Positions 1 to 9,088 of a DNA stretch of 64,000 nt are shown piece by piece. Position numbers and translations under genes: made by a program. Each line of letters starts with the position of its first letter. Position 1 is the first letter of the stretch. Under the pieces are notes generated by a model. It ran no database searches. It was not told the DNA's origin and was given only the letters and a program-made list of their open reading frames with translations. The stretch is from contig NZ_AP025739.1 in assembly GCF_003574315.2 (NCBI RefSeq), positions 5,270,001-5,334,000 on the forward strand, given 5' to 3'. This DNA is from Capsulimonas corticalis (lineage in GTDB: Bacteria > Armatimonadota > Armatimonadia > Armatimonadales > Capsulimonadaceae).

Positions 1-401
1 TCTTTCTTGACACGTCTTATATTATCGCTCTCTCCACGCCTAAGGATAATCATCATCACATTGCCTTAGATCTACGCACAATGATTGTAGATGCCAATCC
101 AAGCCTCATTACATCGCAAGGTGTCCTTCTTGAGATTGGCAATTCGCTCTCGAAAATTCAACATCGCAAAATTGCCGCCGTGATTCTCTCCGCGTTATCA
201 AACGATCCACGTATAGAAATTGTCGATTTGACCATTGATCTTTACGAAGCCGCACTTCTCCTTTATGCAACGCGCCCAGACAAGGAGTGGGGCTTGACGG
301 ATTGTTTATCGTTCACGATAATGGAACAGCGTGGAATTCATCAAGCGTTAACGGCGGATGAGCACATCACACAAGCTGGCTATCAAGCTTTAATGCGATA
401 G
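1..401 (+). CDS. PIN-domain protein, probable VapC-like toxin nuclease (5' end missing)
   Basis: The frame is already open at the left edge and reads FLDTSYIIALSTPKDNHHH before the first ATG at 81, so the true start lies outside the window. FLDTSY is the usual first strand of a PIN domain with its metal-binding Asp. Further acidic residues follow in LLEIGNSL, in GLTDCLSF and in TADEH near the end, the spacing expected of this small Mg-dependent ribonuclease fold. VapC-type members cleave RNA and are paired with an antitoxin encoded just upstream, which cannot be seen here. About 132 residues are present, close to full length. The family is clear; the toxin role is inferred. Confidence 0.8.
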   Translation, partial: FLDTSYIIALSTPKDNHHHIALDLRTMIVDANPSLITSQGVLLEIGNSLSKIQHRKIAAVILSALSNDPRIEIVDLTIDLYEAALLLYATRPDKEWGLTDCLSFTIMEQRGIHQALTADEHITQAGYQALMR

Positions 402-622
402 AACGATCCCATTTGCTATGGTTCCAGATTGAGCGTCCGTGCCTACGACAGCATCCTCAAGTTCGCGCGGACTGTGGCGGATCTCGACGCGGCGACGGAT
501 ATTGGGGTTGGGACATGTGGCGGAGGCGATCCAGTATCGCGCGCGGGATCGGAAGGTGTGGGGGTAAGATAAATCGTCTCTGTATCTTCGTGAATGGACT
601 TCAGACATAGGAGGATATCCCA

Positions 623-1480
623 ATGGCGGATGTGATTGAAGTGGAAGACGCTTTGGAGGAATTCCAAAAAGGGCGGTATGAGGATCCGGACACCGGTTCG
701 GAAGCAAAAGGCAAAGAGGATTACCGCGATTATGACGCTGAGGCGCGGGCTACGGTCAAGGAATTCTACCGGCTAAACCATACCTACCAAACATACGATT
801 TTGTGCAGCGAAAAAAAGAGCAATATCTGTCCTTGAGCCGAAGGAAGATGGGGATTTGGGAAGCGATGGAGTTTCTCAACAATCTCGTCGATGACAGCGA
901 TCCGGACACGGACCTCACGCAGATCGAACATCTTATGCAGACTGCGGAGGCGATCCGCGCCGACGGACATCCGCGCTGGTTCATTCTCACCGGGCTTATT
1001 CACGACCTTGGCAAGATCCTCTGCCTGTGGGACGAACCACAGTGGGCCGTCGTCGGCGATACATTCCCCGTGGGCTGCGCTTACAGCGATAAGGTCGTCT
1101 TCCCCGAATTTTTTGCGCTCAACCCAGACTCTCAGGTTTCCGAATATCAAACGCCTCGCGGAATTTATGAGCCTGCCTGCGGTCTTGACAACGTGCATCT
1201 CTCCTGGGGGCACGACGAATATCTCTATCAGGTAGTCAAGGACCATATGCCGGAAGAAAGTCTGTACATGATCCGGTATCACTCCTTTTACGCCGCCCAT
1301 CGCGAAGGGGCATACATGTACCTGATGAACGATCGAGATCAGGAGATGTTTGCATGGGTGCGAAAGTTCAATCCCTACGATCTCTACTCAAAAACGCCTG
1401 TCCGGCCGGATGTCGCCGCCCTGCGTCCTTACTACGAGGAGCTGATCGCCGAATACTTCCCGGCGACGCTGCGCTGGTAA
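623..1480 (+). CDS. myo-inositol oxygenase (MIOX)
   Basis: MIOX uses a mixed-valent di-iron centre and O2 to cleave myo-inositol to D-glucuronate in the cytoplasm. The 285-residue product matches the length and layout of the family: an N-terminal [20 protein letters not shown] segment, a His in [12 protein letters not shown], the HD pair in GLIHDLGK, then [26 protein letters not shown] and a late Asp in [10 protein letters not shown]. These supply the His/Asp iron ligands of this HD-fold enzyme. An AGGAGG motif lies about 10 bases before the ATG. The gap to the preceding gene is 221 bases and holds nothing recognisable. A cupin gene follows 67 bases later and may be co-transcribed. The product could enter uronate catabolism, but no uronate genes are in this window. 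Confidence 0.93.
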   Translation: MADVIEVEDALEEFQKGRYEDPDTGSEAKGKEDYRDYDAEARATVKEFYRLNHTYQTYDFVQRKKEQYLSLSRRKMGIWEAMEFLNNLVDDSDPDTDLTQIEHLMQTAEAIRADGHPRWFILTGLIHDLGKILCLWDEPQWAVVGDTFPVGCAYSDKVVFPEFFALNPDSQVSEYQTPRGIYEPACGLDNVHLSWGHDEYLYQVVKDHMPEESLYMIRYHSFYAAHREGAYMYLMNDRDQEMFAWVRKFNPYDLYSKTPVRPDVAALRPYYEELIAEYFPATLRW

Positions 1481-1547
1481 TCGCATTTCGGTTTCGCGTG
1501 AGGAATCGCATCCTCGCTGAGGAACATTCTATAAGGAAGGCAGCACA

Positions 1548-1988
1548 ATGCCCGCGGAACACAACAAGCATTTTCAGCTCGGCCAGCTGGAAATCCGATT
1601 CCTGCTCGACGGCGACGACACCGACGGCCGCCAGTGCGCGTTTGAGTTTACTGTGCCGCCGGGCGCGCGCGTGCCGGCGGCCCACTACCACGAGCACGTT
1701 GACGAGATCATTTACGGTTTGGAGGGAACGCTGACGTTCACCGTCGATGGCGTTCCCCACCCGCTCGGCCCCGGCGACAGCGTCTTCGTCCCGCGCGGCG
1801 CGGCGCACCACTTTGTCAACAGAAGCGCCGCGACAACGCGCACCCTGGCGGTGCTCACTCCCGCCAGCATTGGTCCCGCGTATTTCCGCGACATTGCCGC
1901 TCTCCTCGCGGCGGGAGGGCCGCCCGATCCCGTAAAAGTGGCGGCAGTCATGCGCCAGCATGGACTGATCGTCGCGCCGACCGAGTAA
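1548..1988 (+). CDS. Single-domain cupin protein
   Basis: A 146-residue protein with both cupin motifs. Motif 1 is AAHYHEHVDEIIYGLEG (two His and a Glu as metal ligands) and motif 2 is GDSVFVPRGAAHHFVN (the third His). The family includes small metal-binding enzymes, isomerases and ligand-binding proteins, so the exact reaction cannot be named. An AAGGAAGG ribosome site precedes the ATG. It sits directly after the inositol oxygenase and just before exported hydrolases, with no signal peptide of its own, so it is expected in the cytoplasm. A sugar-related role is plausible from context only. Confidence 0.8.
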   Translation: MPAEHNKHFQLGQLEIRFLLDGDDTDGRQCAFEFTVPPGARVPAAHYHEHVDEIIYGLEGTLTFTVDGVPHPLGPGDSVFVPRGAAHHFVNRSAATTRTLAVLTPASIGPAYFRDIAALLAAGGPPDPVKVAAVMRQHGLIVAPTE

Positions 1989-2005
1989 GGCATCGTCACC
2001 ATCTT

Positions 2006-2899
2006 ATGAATCCAATACGTCTCATTCGTCATTCCCTCCTGATTGCCGTTCTCCTCGTTTTGCTCACGGCGGCGCTGGCCTTGGGAGATACGTCCTCCCC
2101 TGTGCTGGAGCCTGGAATGCACGGTTTGATCGTCCAAACAAAAACTGCCGTTCATTCGACGGTGACGCTGTGGGTAATACTTCCGGAGGATACGGGCAAA
2201 AAAATCGGGTGCGTGATCATCGCGCCGGCAGGCACGCCGGAAATTTGGGGTTCGGAGTTAGGGAATACTGAGGAGTACTATCCCTACGTGCGCGCTGGTT
2301 TCGCGGTGGTCGCATATTCGCTGGACGGGCCGGCGCCCGACGATCGGAACAGCCAGGATCTCGCAACAATGGCCGCCAGTCACGCCGCCTTCGCCCGTGC
2401 GGGCGCGGGCGTGGCGGACGCAGGCGCGGCGATCGATTATATCGTACACCATGTTCCACAAGTCGACCCAAAGAGAATCTATTCAGCGGGCCATAGCTCC
2501 GCCGGTACGGTCGCGCTGCTCGTCGCCGCCAAGGATCGACGCATTCGGGGCTGCCTGGCCTACTGCCCGCCGACCGACCTAATGGCGGAACACGCGGACG
2601 AAATTTCTGCGCTGCAAGACGTAATGCCGGATATCTCCGTTTTTTGTACAAAGAATTCACCATCGACGAATGTGAAAAGGATCACGTGTCCGGTCTTTCT
2701 TTTCACGTCACTGGCCGACACCGTCGTTTCACCGGGCTACGTCTACCGGTTCGATAAGATCCTGAAGCGCACAAACTCGCGCGTGACCTTTGCTTGCGTG
2801 CGCGATGGCGGCCATTACGAAGCGATGATCAATGATGGCGTTCCGCGTGGGATCGAATGGCTGAAAATCGTAGACGCCAAACTGAAAAGTCAGAAATAA
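2006..2899 (+). CDS. Exported alpha/beta-hydrolase, first member of tandem pair A
   Basis: This 297-residue protein starts with a basic stretch and a hydrophobic segment (about residues 10-27) that looks like a signal peptide. The nucleophile elbow is AGHSSAG near residue 164. A strand followed by DGGHYEAM near the C-terminus supplies the catalytic His, and an Asp is available in SLADTVVS. The fold resembles prolyl oligopeptidase/dienelactone hydrolase-like esterases. The substrate is unknown. It is paralogous along its length to the next gene, and the last 100 bases of the two are almost identical, including the stop codon and a few bases after it. It may be an esterase or peptidase acting outside the cytoplasmic membrane. 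Confidence 0.75.
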   Translation: MNPIRLIRHSLLIAVLLVLLTAALALGDTSSPVLEPGMHGLIVQTKTAVHSTVTLWVILPEDTGKKIGCVIIAPAGTPEIWGSELGNTEEYYPYVRAGFAVVAYSLDGPAPDDRNSQDLATMAASHAAFARAGAGVADAGAAIDYIVHHVPQVDPKRIYSAGHSSAGTVALLVAAKDRRIRGCLAYCPPTDLMAEHADEISALQDVMPDISVFCTKNSPSTNVKRITCPVFLFTSLADTVVSPGYVYRFDKILKRTNSRVTFACVRDGGHYEAMINDGVPRGIEWLKIVDAKLKSQK

Positions 2900-2959
2900 A
2901 AGCGCTTGCCATAACGCTCCCATGATCTCGTTGCTGGTTCGAGCTCTATGGAAGGTGAA

Positions 2960-3862
2960 ATGAGATTGACGATTAATTCCACGGCTCGAATTGTACTCTT
3001 GTCTGCCGCCGTATTGACATTGCTCTGGCTTATCTCAGATAAGCCGCATCCGCGGAGAAGCGCCGCGATGCCGACATTTGAGCCGGGCATGAGCGGCTCA
3101 GTGGTTCAAACGAGGACCGCGATAAACTCTCGCGTGACGCTTTGGGTGTTTCTCCCGCCGAATACGGGCAAAAAGATCGGCTGCGTTATTATTGCTCCAT
3201 CCGGCACCCCTCAAATCTATGGGGCGGATCTAGGGAATACGCAGGAATACTTTCTCTACGTTCGGGCCGGTTTCGCGGTGGTGGCTTACTCGCTGGACGG
3301 CAGTTTGCCGGACGACCCAAGCGTGGATCAAACACTCGACGCACATCGCGCGTTCGCGAGGGCCGGCGCGGGAGTGGAGGACGCGAATGCGGCGATCGAT
3401 TATATTCACCGATATCTTCCGCAAATCGATCCAATGAGAATTTACACCGCCGGCCACAGCTCCGCTGGAGCGGAGGCGCTGCTCGTCGCCGCCACGAATC
3501 CCCGAATTCACGGCTGCCTGGCTTACTGTCCGCCGACGGACTTAATCGCCGAGCATGGAGGGAAACTTGCGGGCCTTCAGGAATTTATTCCCGACATCCG
3601 CAGTTTCCTTACTCACACCTCTCCGTCCGAGAATATTCATAAACTCAGCTGTCCCGTATTTTTGTTTGCGTCTCTTGGCGATCGGACGATTGCCGCCGCA
3701 TCTGTGGATAAATTTGCCAACGAGCTCAAGCGCGAAAATTCACACGTATCTTTCGTCTGCGCACGCGATGGCGGCCATTACGAAGCGATGATCAAGGACG
3801 GCGTTCCGCGCGGGGTCGAGTGGCTGAAGATCGTAGACACCAAGCTGAAAAGTCAGAAATAA
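2960..3862 (+). CDS. Exported alpha/beta-hydrolase, second member of tandem pair A
   Basis: A 300-residue paralogue of the preceding gene with a hydrophobic N-terminus, nucleophile elbow AGHSSAG and C-terminal DGGHYEAM. The ATG at 2960 is chosen because GAAGGTGA lies just before it; an in-frame ATG at 2948 would add four residues. Compared with its twin, the signal region and first third have diverged, while the active-site blocks and the 3' end are nearly identical. The substrate cannot be inferred from sequence. The 60-base gap to the previous gene has no obvious terminator, so both may share a transcript. Confidence 0.75.
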   Translation: MRLTINSTARIVLLSAAVLTLLWLISDKPHPRRSAAMPTFEPGMSGSVVQTRTAINSRVTLWVFLPPNTGKKIGCVIIAPSGTPQIYGADLGNTQEYFLYVRAGFAVVAYSLDGSLPDDPSVDQTLDAHRAFARAGAGVEDANAAIDYIHRYLPQIDPMRIYTAGHSSAGAEALLVAATNPRIHGCLAYCPPTDLIAEHGGKLAGLQEFIPDIRSFLTHTSPSENIHKLSCPVFLFASLGDRTIAAASVDKFANELKRENSHVSFVCARDGGHYEAMIKDGVPRGVEWLKIVDTKLKSQK

Positions 3863-3895
3863 AAGCTCGCCATGACCTGAACAGGAGGCTTCGTC

Positions 3896-4654
3896 ATGCA
3901 CCGCCCCTCTCTGCGTTTCTCAGCGCCGTATTTCTTTTGCGGCTTGTCGCTGTTAAGTCTTGCCGCGATTGCCGAACAAGCCGACATCGCAGCGCCCCCG
4001 AAGCATCTCGCGCAGGCTGAGAAGCTCGTCGATAACCTCAAGGGCGCCCAGGAAAATGTTTATGGCGGCGGCAAGCGCCATATCGATTGGGCGCCGGATG
4101 AGTGCGCCGCGCGAACCGTGTGTTCGAGTTTTATGACTCTGCTGCTACAGCATACTTACGGCTGGACCAGTGACGCCTTTCAGGACAAGATGCATTCCAC
4201 CAATCCGGAAGCCGGCGATTATCACGACGCCATCGTGGACCGGCGCGGTTTCAAGCAAGTCCGTCATATGAGCGCCTTGCGCCCGGGCGATATTCTGGCG
4301 GTGAAGTATACGGATCACCATGTCAGCAGCGATGGGGTTGAGGATACGGGGCATGTGATGCTTGTCCGAGAAGCGCCGGTGCTTATGGAGAGTAAAAAGC
4401 CGGTCATCCCGGGAACACAGCAGTATCGCGTGGTAATTATCGATTCCAGCGCATCGGGACATGGACCGACCGATACGCGCGCAAAACCGGAAGGCGGCTT
4501 CACGGGCGGTATTGGAAGCGGGACGATACGCCTCTACGCCGACGCCTCTGGAGAGATCGAAGGTTACACCTGGAGCAACACAACAAGCTCCCCATACTAT
4601 ACCGGTCCCGCGCGCGATCTTGTGGCGGGCCGGTTGAAATTTACGGATTGGTAA
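3896..4654 (+). CDS. Secreted protein with papain/NlpC-P60-like layout, function unknown
   Basis: A 252-residue protein preceded by AGGAGG. The N-terminus has a hydrophobic core ending near ...AAIAEQADIAAPP, suggesting export. Inside are a Cys in RTVCSSFMTLLLQ, then RPGDILAV, then GHVMLV, then VIIDSSASGHG. The order Cys, RPGDIL, GHV and a polar residue resembles the NlpC/P60 and CHAP family of cysteine peptidases or amidases, where Cys and His form the catalytic pair. Overall similarity cannot be tested here, so this is a weak family suggestion. It lies between two tandem hydrolase pairs on the same strand. Confidence 0.55.
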   Translation: MHRPSLRFSAPYFFCGLSLLSLAAIAEQADIAAPPKHLAQAEKLVDNLKGAQENVYGGGKRHIDWAPDECAARTVCSSFMTLLLQHTYGWTSDAFQDKMHSTNPEAGDYHDAIVDRRGFKQVRHMSALRPGDILAVKYTDHHVSSDGVEDTGHVMLVREAPVLMESKKPVIPGTQQYRVVIIDSSASGHGPTDTRAKPEGGFTGGIGSGTIRLYADASGEIEGYTWSNTTSSPYYTGPARDLVAGRLKFTDW

Positions 4655-4696
4655 GAATCTTTTCAGCACAAGTAGAAATTAAAGTAGATAAACCAC

Positions 4697-5665
4697 ATGA
4701 ATGACTTCGGACTGCCGCCTCAGCCCCCTCGCCGTATCTCTCCGGTCCTGATCGCAGGCGTCACGTTTGCCGTGGTCTTTCTCGTGATGTGGTTTGTGAC
4801 GCGCGCTCATCATAACAAGATGACGCTTGCGGCGGCGCGTTTGGTATTCACGACACATCTGACCGCGCATAAAAAGACAACGGATCCCGCGCCGCCGCCG
4901 CCAGAGTACTCCCCAATCTCGATGGTCATGTATCCCGCGCCTCTGGGAAAGTATCCGGCATACATCACCGCGCCCCACACAAAGGGCGTCAAGTATCCGG
5001 CGATCATCTGGCTGGCCGGCGGTTTCGACAATGGGATCGGCGACACGCCGTGGGCGGCGGCGGACCCGAGCAACGATCAGTCCGCGCGGGCGTTTCCCGA
5101 AGCGGGGATCGTGACAATGTATCCGTCGCTACGCGGCGGAAACAATAATCCCGGCTATATGGAATCGTTTTACGGCGAGGTCAACGATGTGCTGGCGGCG
5201 GAAAAATATCTGGCGCAGCTGCCATATGTCGATCCCAAGCGCATCTATCTCGGCGGCCACAGCACCGGCGGGACGCTTGCTCTGTTAGCCGACGAATCGA
5301 CGAACCAATTTCGCGCCGTCTTCTCCTGCGGCCCCGTTGCGCGCGCCACCGATTACGGCCCGGAAAACCTCACTTACGATACCGATGATGACAATGAGAA
5401 TCGGCTTCGCTCTCCCATCGAGTTCCTCGATTCGATCAGCACGCCGACATATATCATTGAGGGAACGGACGGCACATCCAATATCCGCTCGCTGAATGAA
5501 TTACAATCGGCAAACGCGAATCCACTGATCCATTTCCTCCCGATCCCATTCCAAGACCACTTTAGCGAGCTTGCCGTCTCTACGCCGATGCTCGCCCGAT
5601 GGATTATCCACGACACCGGCCCGAAGTTCCAGGTCAAGGACGCCGCCGCCGCCGCGCTGAAGTAA
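4697..5665 (+). CDS. Membrane-anchored alpha/beta-hydrolase, first member of tandem pair B
   Basis: A 322-residue protein. Residues about 15-35 form a hydrophobic segment without a clear cleavage site, suggesting a signal anchor. The catalytic part has WLAGGFDNGIGDTPW, a RIYLGGHSTGGTLALLADE nucleophile elbow, a candidate Asp in EGTDGTSN and His in FQDHFSELA. This is the layout of the prolyl-oligopeptidase/acylaminoacyl-peptidase-like hydrolases. It is closely paralogous to the next gene but clearly different from pair A upstream. Substrate unknown; a role outside the membrane is likely. Confidence 0.75.
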   Translation: MNDFGLPPQPPRRISPVLIAGVTFAVVFLVMWFVTRAHHNKMTLAAARLVFTTHLTAHKKTTDPAPPPPEYSPISMVMYPAPLGKYPAYITAPHTKGVKYPAIIWLAGGFDNGIGDTPWAAADPSNDQSARAFPEAGIVTMYPSLRGGNNNPGYMESFYGEVNDVLAAEKYLAQLPYVDPKRIYLGGHSTGGTLALLADESTNQFRAVFSCGPVARATDYGPENLTYDTDDDNENRLRSPIEFLDSISTPTYIIEGTDGTSNIRSLNELQSANANPLIHFLPIPFQDHFSELAVSTPMLARWIIHDTGPKFQVKDAAAAALK

Positions 5666-5770
5666 TTCTGAAAATGACGATGAGGACGTTTAAGGTGTAC
5701 CGATGAGCATGCGATGTCGGATTTCGTTGTGCTTCCTCGCTGGGATGCGCGACTGAAGTATAATGTCCGT

Positions 5771-6790
5771 ATGAAAGTCCAGAACGATGTGTTTCAATCG
5801 CAATTATGCCTCTCCCACGCAGGGATATTAACGATCGTGCTGTGTGCGCTTGCCGCGACCCCGTTCAAGGAGGCGCACGCCGCGCAATCCGCCCCACATA
5901 AGCGTTCGTCTCTCGTACAGGCGCGCGCGGGCTTCGTCACCCACCTCACGACGAACAAGAAGACAACGGATCCCGTCCCGACTCCGCCAGCCGGTGTGCT
6001 GTCTCTGGTGAACTATCCCGCTCCTCTCGGAAATTTCCCCGCTTATATCAGCGCGCCGCCTACAACGGATAAGCGTTATCCCGCCATTGTGTGGATTGCC
6101 GGCGGTTTTGACAATGGGATCGGCGATACGCCTTGGACGCCTCAGGAGGCGGACAACGACCAATCGGCCAGCGCATTTCGAGAGGCTGGCATTGTCACGA
6201 TGTATCCTTCTCTGCGCGGAGGAAACAACAATCCTGGCTACATCGAATCCTTCTATGGAGAAGTCGAAGACGTGCTTGCGGCGGCGAAATATCTCGCCCA
6301 GCAGCCATTTGTTGACCCGAAACGGATCTACCTTGGCGGTCACAGCACCGGCGGAACTTTAGTTCTGCTCGCCGATGAATCGACCGATCTTTTTCGAGCC
6401 GTGTTTTCCTTCGGCCCTGTTGCGCGCGCTTCCGAGTATGACGATGCGTCTCTGACTTTCGACTCCAGTAACGAGATGGAGAATCGGCTGCGGTCGCCTA
6501 TATCTTTCCTGGATGCGATTACCAGTCCCACCTACGTCATTGAAGGAACAGCGGATCCTTCCAACATCGCGGCGGTCAACGAGCTAGAGGCGGCAAACAG
6601 CAATCCGCGAATCCACTTCATCCCGATCGACGACCAAACTCATTTCAGCGAGTTAGCAATCTCCACGCCAATGGTCGCCAAATGGATTACGGGCGACAGC
6701 GGCCCGTATTTCCGCATCGGCGCCGCGGACAATACGCCCGCGCAGACAACAGCGAAGAAAGTAATCAAGAAAAAGGCCAAGCGACATTGA
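5771..6790 (+). CDS. Exported alpha/beta-hydrolase, second member of tandem pair B
   Basis: A 339-residue paralogue of the preceding gene, with WIAGGFDNGIGDTPW, YLGGHSTGGTLVLLADE, EGTADPSN and DDQTHFSELA. The ATG at 5771 is chosen because it gives a good signal peptide ending around AHAAQS; an upstream start at 5714 would put charged residues before it. The C-terminus is a lysine-rich tail (KKVIKKKAKRH) not shared with its twin, which might bind envelope polymers or nucleic acid. The function of the tail is unknown. Confidence 0.75.
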   Translation: MKVQNDVFQSQLCLSHAGILTIVLCALAATPFKEAHAAQSAPHKRSSLVQARAGFVTHLTTNKKTTDPVPTPPAGVLSLVNYPAPLGNFPAYISAPPTTDKRYPAIVWIAGGFDNGIGDTPWTPQEADNDQSASAFREAGIVTMYPSLRGGNNNPGYIESFYGEVEDVLAAAKYLAQQPFVDPKRIYLGGHSTGGTLVLLADESTDLFRAVFSFGPVARASEYDDASLTFDSSNEMENRLRSPISFLDAITSPTYVIEGTADPSNIAAVNELEAANSNPRIHFIPIDDQTHFSELAISTPMVAKWITGDSGPYFRIGAADNTPAQTTAKKVIKKKAKRH

Positions 6791-7743
6791 ACACGTCAAG
6801 CGGAACTGGGAATGGGATAGATCGACAAATAATAGCGAGTGCGGAAGAATTGATTGGCGTCTGGAGCGGATCGGAGTTCCCAACGCAAGAAACGACAATT
6901 GTGCTTTGTAAGGACGGGCACGGTCTCTATTTTTACTACCATGGGAGCGACGGCCGTGCGACATTTGTCGATGAGTTCCGATGGACAATCGGAGAAAAAG
7001 AGCTCAATCTCTTCTGGCCCGAACACGTCATCCCTCTCTCGGAGACGCAAGGATATGACGAAAGCCAATCCGAAGTTGACGGAGATGAGTGGGTCTTACA
7101 AAGAGATTATGAGGTTGCCTCCTCGTGTTGGTTTACAGATAACAGCAAGTCGCGGCTTGTCCTCGCCATCGATAGCGATTTTGCCTTTGCCCCGATGCTC
7201 AATCGATTGCAGTCGAACCCGGTCTACGAGCATGAGCTGGCGCGCCTGAAACATTTGGCCGCAAATTTCAACCCATTCAGCTCAGATCGCCAAGTGTGGC
7301 TAGTGAGCGAAGGCGTCTGGACGAAAGCTGTCGTCGCCGCAGGAAATACATACGAGGAATATTATCCCATTGCCGGCGTGCAACGGCTGCCGATTGTCTT
7401 AGGGTGTCTTGGCCTGATGCTCACGGATCCCGTTTCTCCGCATCAGCATCATCCAGATATCATTTATGTTCTAGCGATGCTGCCGCCGCTAGGGATTCTT
7501 GCCAACTTCAAGAGTGAAGGCGCACCGCTCCCAATGCGTCGGCTCTTTCTCAGCCTCGCGGTATGGTATTGCTTAATGAGCATCATTATCATCATGGGGA
7601 ATATCGCGCATCACTGGCAAAGGGCTTGGCAGATCCCCATGGCGCTGATCGCCTTCGGGATCTATTCTTGCGTGCTGATACTCGCTCAGGAGGTTTTGCG
7701 TCATCTAAGCCAGTTGAAAAAGTTGCTTGGAGCTAAGCAATAA
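6787..7743 (+). CDS. Predicted membrane protein, unknown function
   Basis: About 318 residues. The frame runs back to 6682 but overlaps the previous gene there; a TTG at 6787 that overlaps its TGA stop (TTGA) is the most economical start and fits translational coupling. The first 190 residues are soluble and polar (SAEELIGVWSGSEFP, FVDEFRWTIGEKELN), reminiscent of lipocalin-like GVW... domains. The last 130 residues hold several hydrophobic segments (about 200-215, 225-240, 255-275, 285-305). No family was recognised. The start is uncertain. Confidence 0.6.
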   Translation: MNTSSGTGNGIDRQIIASAEELIGVWSGSEFPTQETTIVLCKDGHGLYFYYHGSDGRATFVDEFRWTIGEKELNLFWPEHVIPLSETQGYDESQSEVDGDEWVLQRDYEVASSCWFTDNSKSRLVLAIDSDFAFAPMLNRLQSNPVYEHELARLKHLAANFNPFSSDRQVWLVSEGVWTKAVVAAGNTYEEYYPIAGVQRLPIVLGCLGLMLTDPVSPHQHHPDIIYVLAMLPPLGILANFKSEGAPLPMRRLFLSLAVWYCLMSIIIIMGNIAHHWQRAWQIPMALIAFGIYSCVLILAQEVLRHLSQLKKLLGAKQ

Positions 7744-7765
7744 CGCTCCGTCGCTCGCCATAAAA

Positions 7766-9016
7766 TTAACTCCCGTACCAGATCACCAGCGTGCGCAGGG
7801 CGCCGCGCTCGGTGAGCATATTTGTGCGGAAGCGTTCGGTAGGGATATCCAGTAAGGGCGAGGCGCCGTGCTGGTGGTCGACGATCATGAGGGCGCGTTC
7901 GATGCAGGAGGCGGTGGGGGCGGGCAAGTCTTCGCTGGCGGCGTAGGCGCGGGCGTACCAGCAGATGAGGGGATAGGTGAGGAGCAGGGCGCTGATCCCA
8001 TCGAGGTAGCTGCGGCCGTAGAACGCGGGGCCGAAGAATCCCATGCTGGAGAGGTGGGTGTGGAGGTAACGCTCCAGAACCTGAGCGGCTTCGGGGGTTG
8101 GGACGCCGGTCTCGCGCTCCATAGCTTGAAATTCGACTTCGGGGAAGCCGGCGCGCACGGCGGGGACGGCGCCTTTGCCGGACAGCATCGCGAGCGAAAC
8201 GCTGAGGCGCTGGGTGAGATGCGCTTTTTCCCCCACCCGGTCGTAGCGCCCGTAAAGGCCGGCTAGCTGGCGGAAGGCGATGTGCTCTGGACCGGTGGGC
8301 GATTTGCGCCGCAGGGTGTCGGCGGCGGCGGTGGACTGGACTTCGGCGGCGACGTCGTCGAGAAACTCTTCGAACTCTTCCTCCGTGAGCTTCACGATGC
8401 GCGGGTGGCGCAGCACGGCGGCGAGGTTCACGCAGGCGGTGATCCGGCGGGTAATATCCAGCGAGACATCCAGCAGCACGCGTTCGAATGTTTCGGTGAT
8501 GCGCGCGAGCTGGCTCCAGGAGAGATGAACGCGGCCGTAGAGGGGCGGCGCCGGAAGCGCCGCCGCGTCTTCCGGCAGGGCTGGCTTAATAAGCTTTTGC
8601 AGATCGGCGCGGTGCGCGGTGATGGGGCGTCCGAGGTTTTTCGCGGTGGCGGGACAATCGAACCGGACATCGACGCGGACATCGTCGCCCAGCGGGACAA
8701 ACGCAAACGGGTACATGCGGCACGCCACGGGTTTCGCGGGCTCACCGTACTTCGCGTGGATTCGGCACAGATTCTTCTCTAGAAAAACACATGAGCCGTC
8801 GGCGCGATGCGCCAGCTGGTAGCCGTCGCCATGCCGGGTAAACAGCGGTTTGCCGCCCAGATCCAGCTGTTCATCGGTCCAGCCTTGCTTTTCAATCCGA
8901 TCGCGGTCTTCCTGCGTCACGACAATTGCAAAGCGGCCCCGGCAGCAATCGCCGCAGCTCGTGCAATCGTAATGCTGGAATCCTGGGGGCGTGATTAATT
9001 TGAGCGGTATACTCAA
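7766..9016 (-). CDS. YkgJ/FliB-like cysteine-cluster protein
   Basis: A 416-residue protein with an N-terminal CTSCGDCCRGRFAIVVT cluster, the CxxCxxCC signature of the YkgJ (UPF0153) group, followed by further Cys in FLEKNLCRIH and VACRMYPF. Families with this cluster bind zinc or iron-sulfur. Longer members such as FliB are annotated as flagellin lysine N-methylases, but no flagellar genes are here, so the methylase role is only one option. The start is a TTG at 9016; an ATG is not available nearby. The start lies inside an inverted repeat (9006-9069) that also contains the likely -10 box. Confidence 0.7.
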   Translation of the reverse strand: MSIPLKLITPPGFQHYDCTSCGDCCRGRFAIVVTQEDRDRIEKQGWTDEQLDLGGKPLFTRHGDGYQLAHRADGSCVFLEKNLCRIHAKYGEPAKPVACRMYPFAFVPLGDDVRVDVRFDCPATAKNLGRPITAHRADLQKLIKPALPEDAAALPAPPLYGRVHLSWSQLARITETFERVLLDVSLDITRRITACVNLAAVLRHPRIVKLTEEEFEEFLDDVAAEVQSTAAADTLRRKSPTGPEHIAFRQLAGLYGRYDRVGEKAHLTQRLSVSLAMLSGKGAVPAVRAGFPEVEFQAMERETGVPTPEAAQVLERYLHTHLSSMGFFGPAFYGRSYLDGISALLLTYPLICWYARAYAASEDLPAPTASCIERALMIVDHQHGASPLLDIPTERFRTNMLTERGALRTLVIWYGS

Positions 9017-9069
9017 GGGGCGTCTTTCCGGTCGGTTTCGCGGTGGTTAGGATGCCCCCTGAGTATACC
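9006..9069 (-). promoter_or_regulatory. Inverted repeat spanning -10 box and TTG start of the YkgJ-like gene
   Basis: Arms 9006-9021 and 9054-9069 are 16 bases each with one mismatch and are separated by 32 bases. On the minus strand the upstream arm carries TATACT, a good -10 box, and the downstream arm carries the TTG start. The mRNA could pair GGGGC with GCCCC next to the start codon, or a protein could bind both arms. A matching -35 box is not convincing. Confidence 0.5.
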
Positions 9070-9088
9070 AGATTTTCGATTTGGCCGA

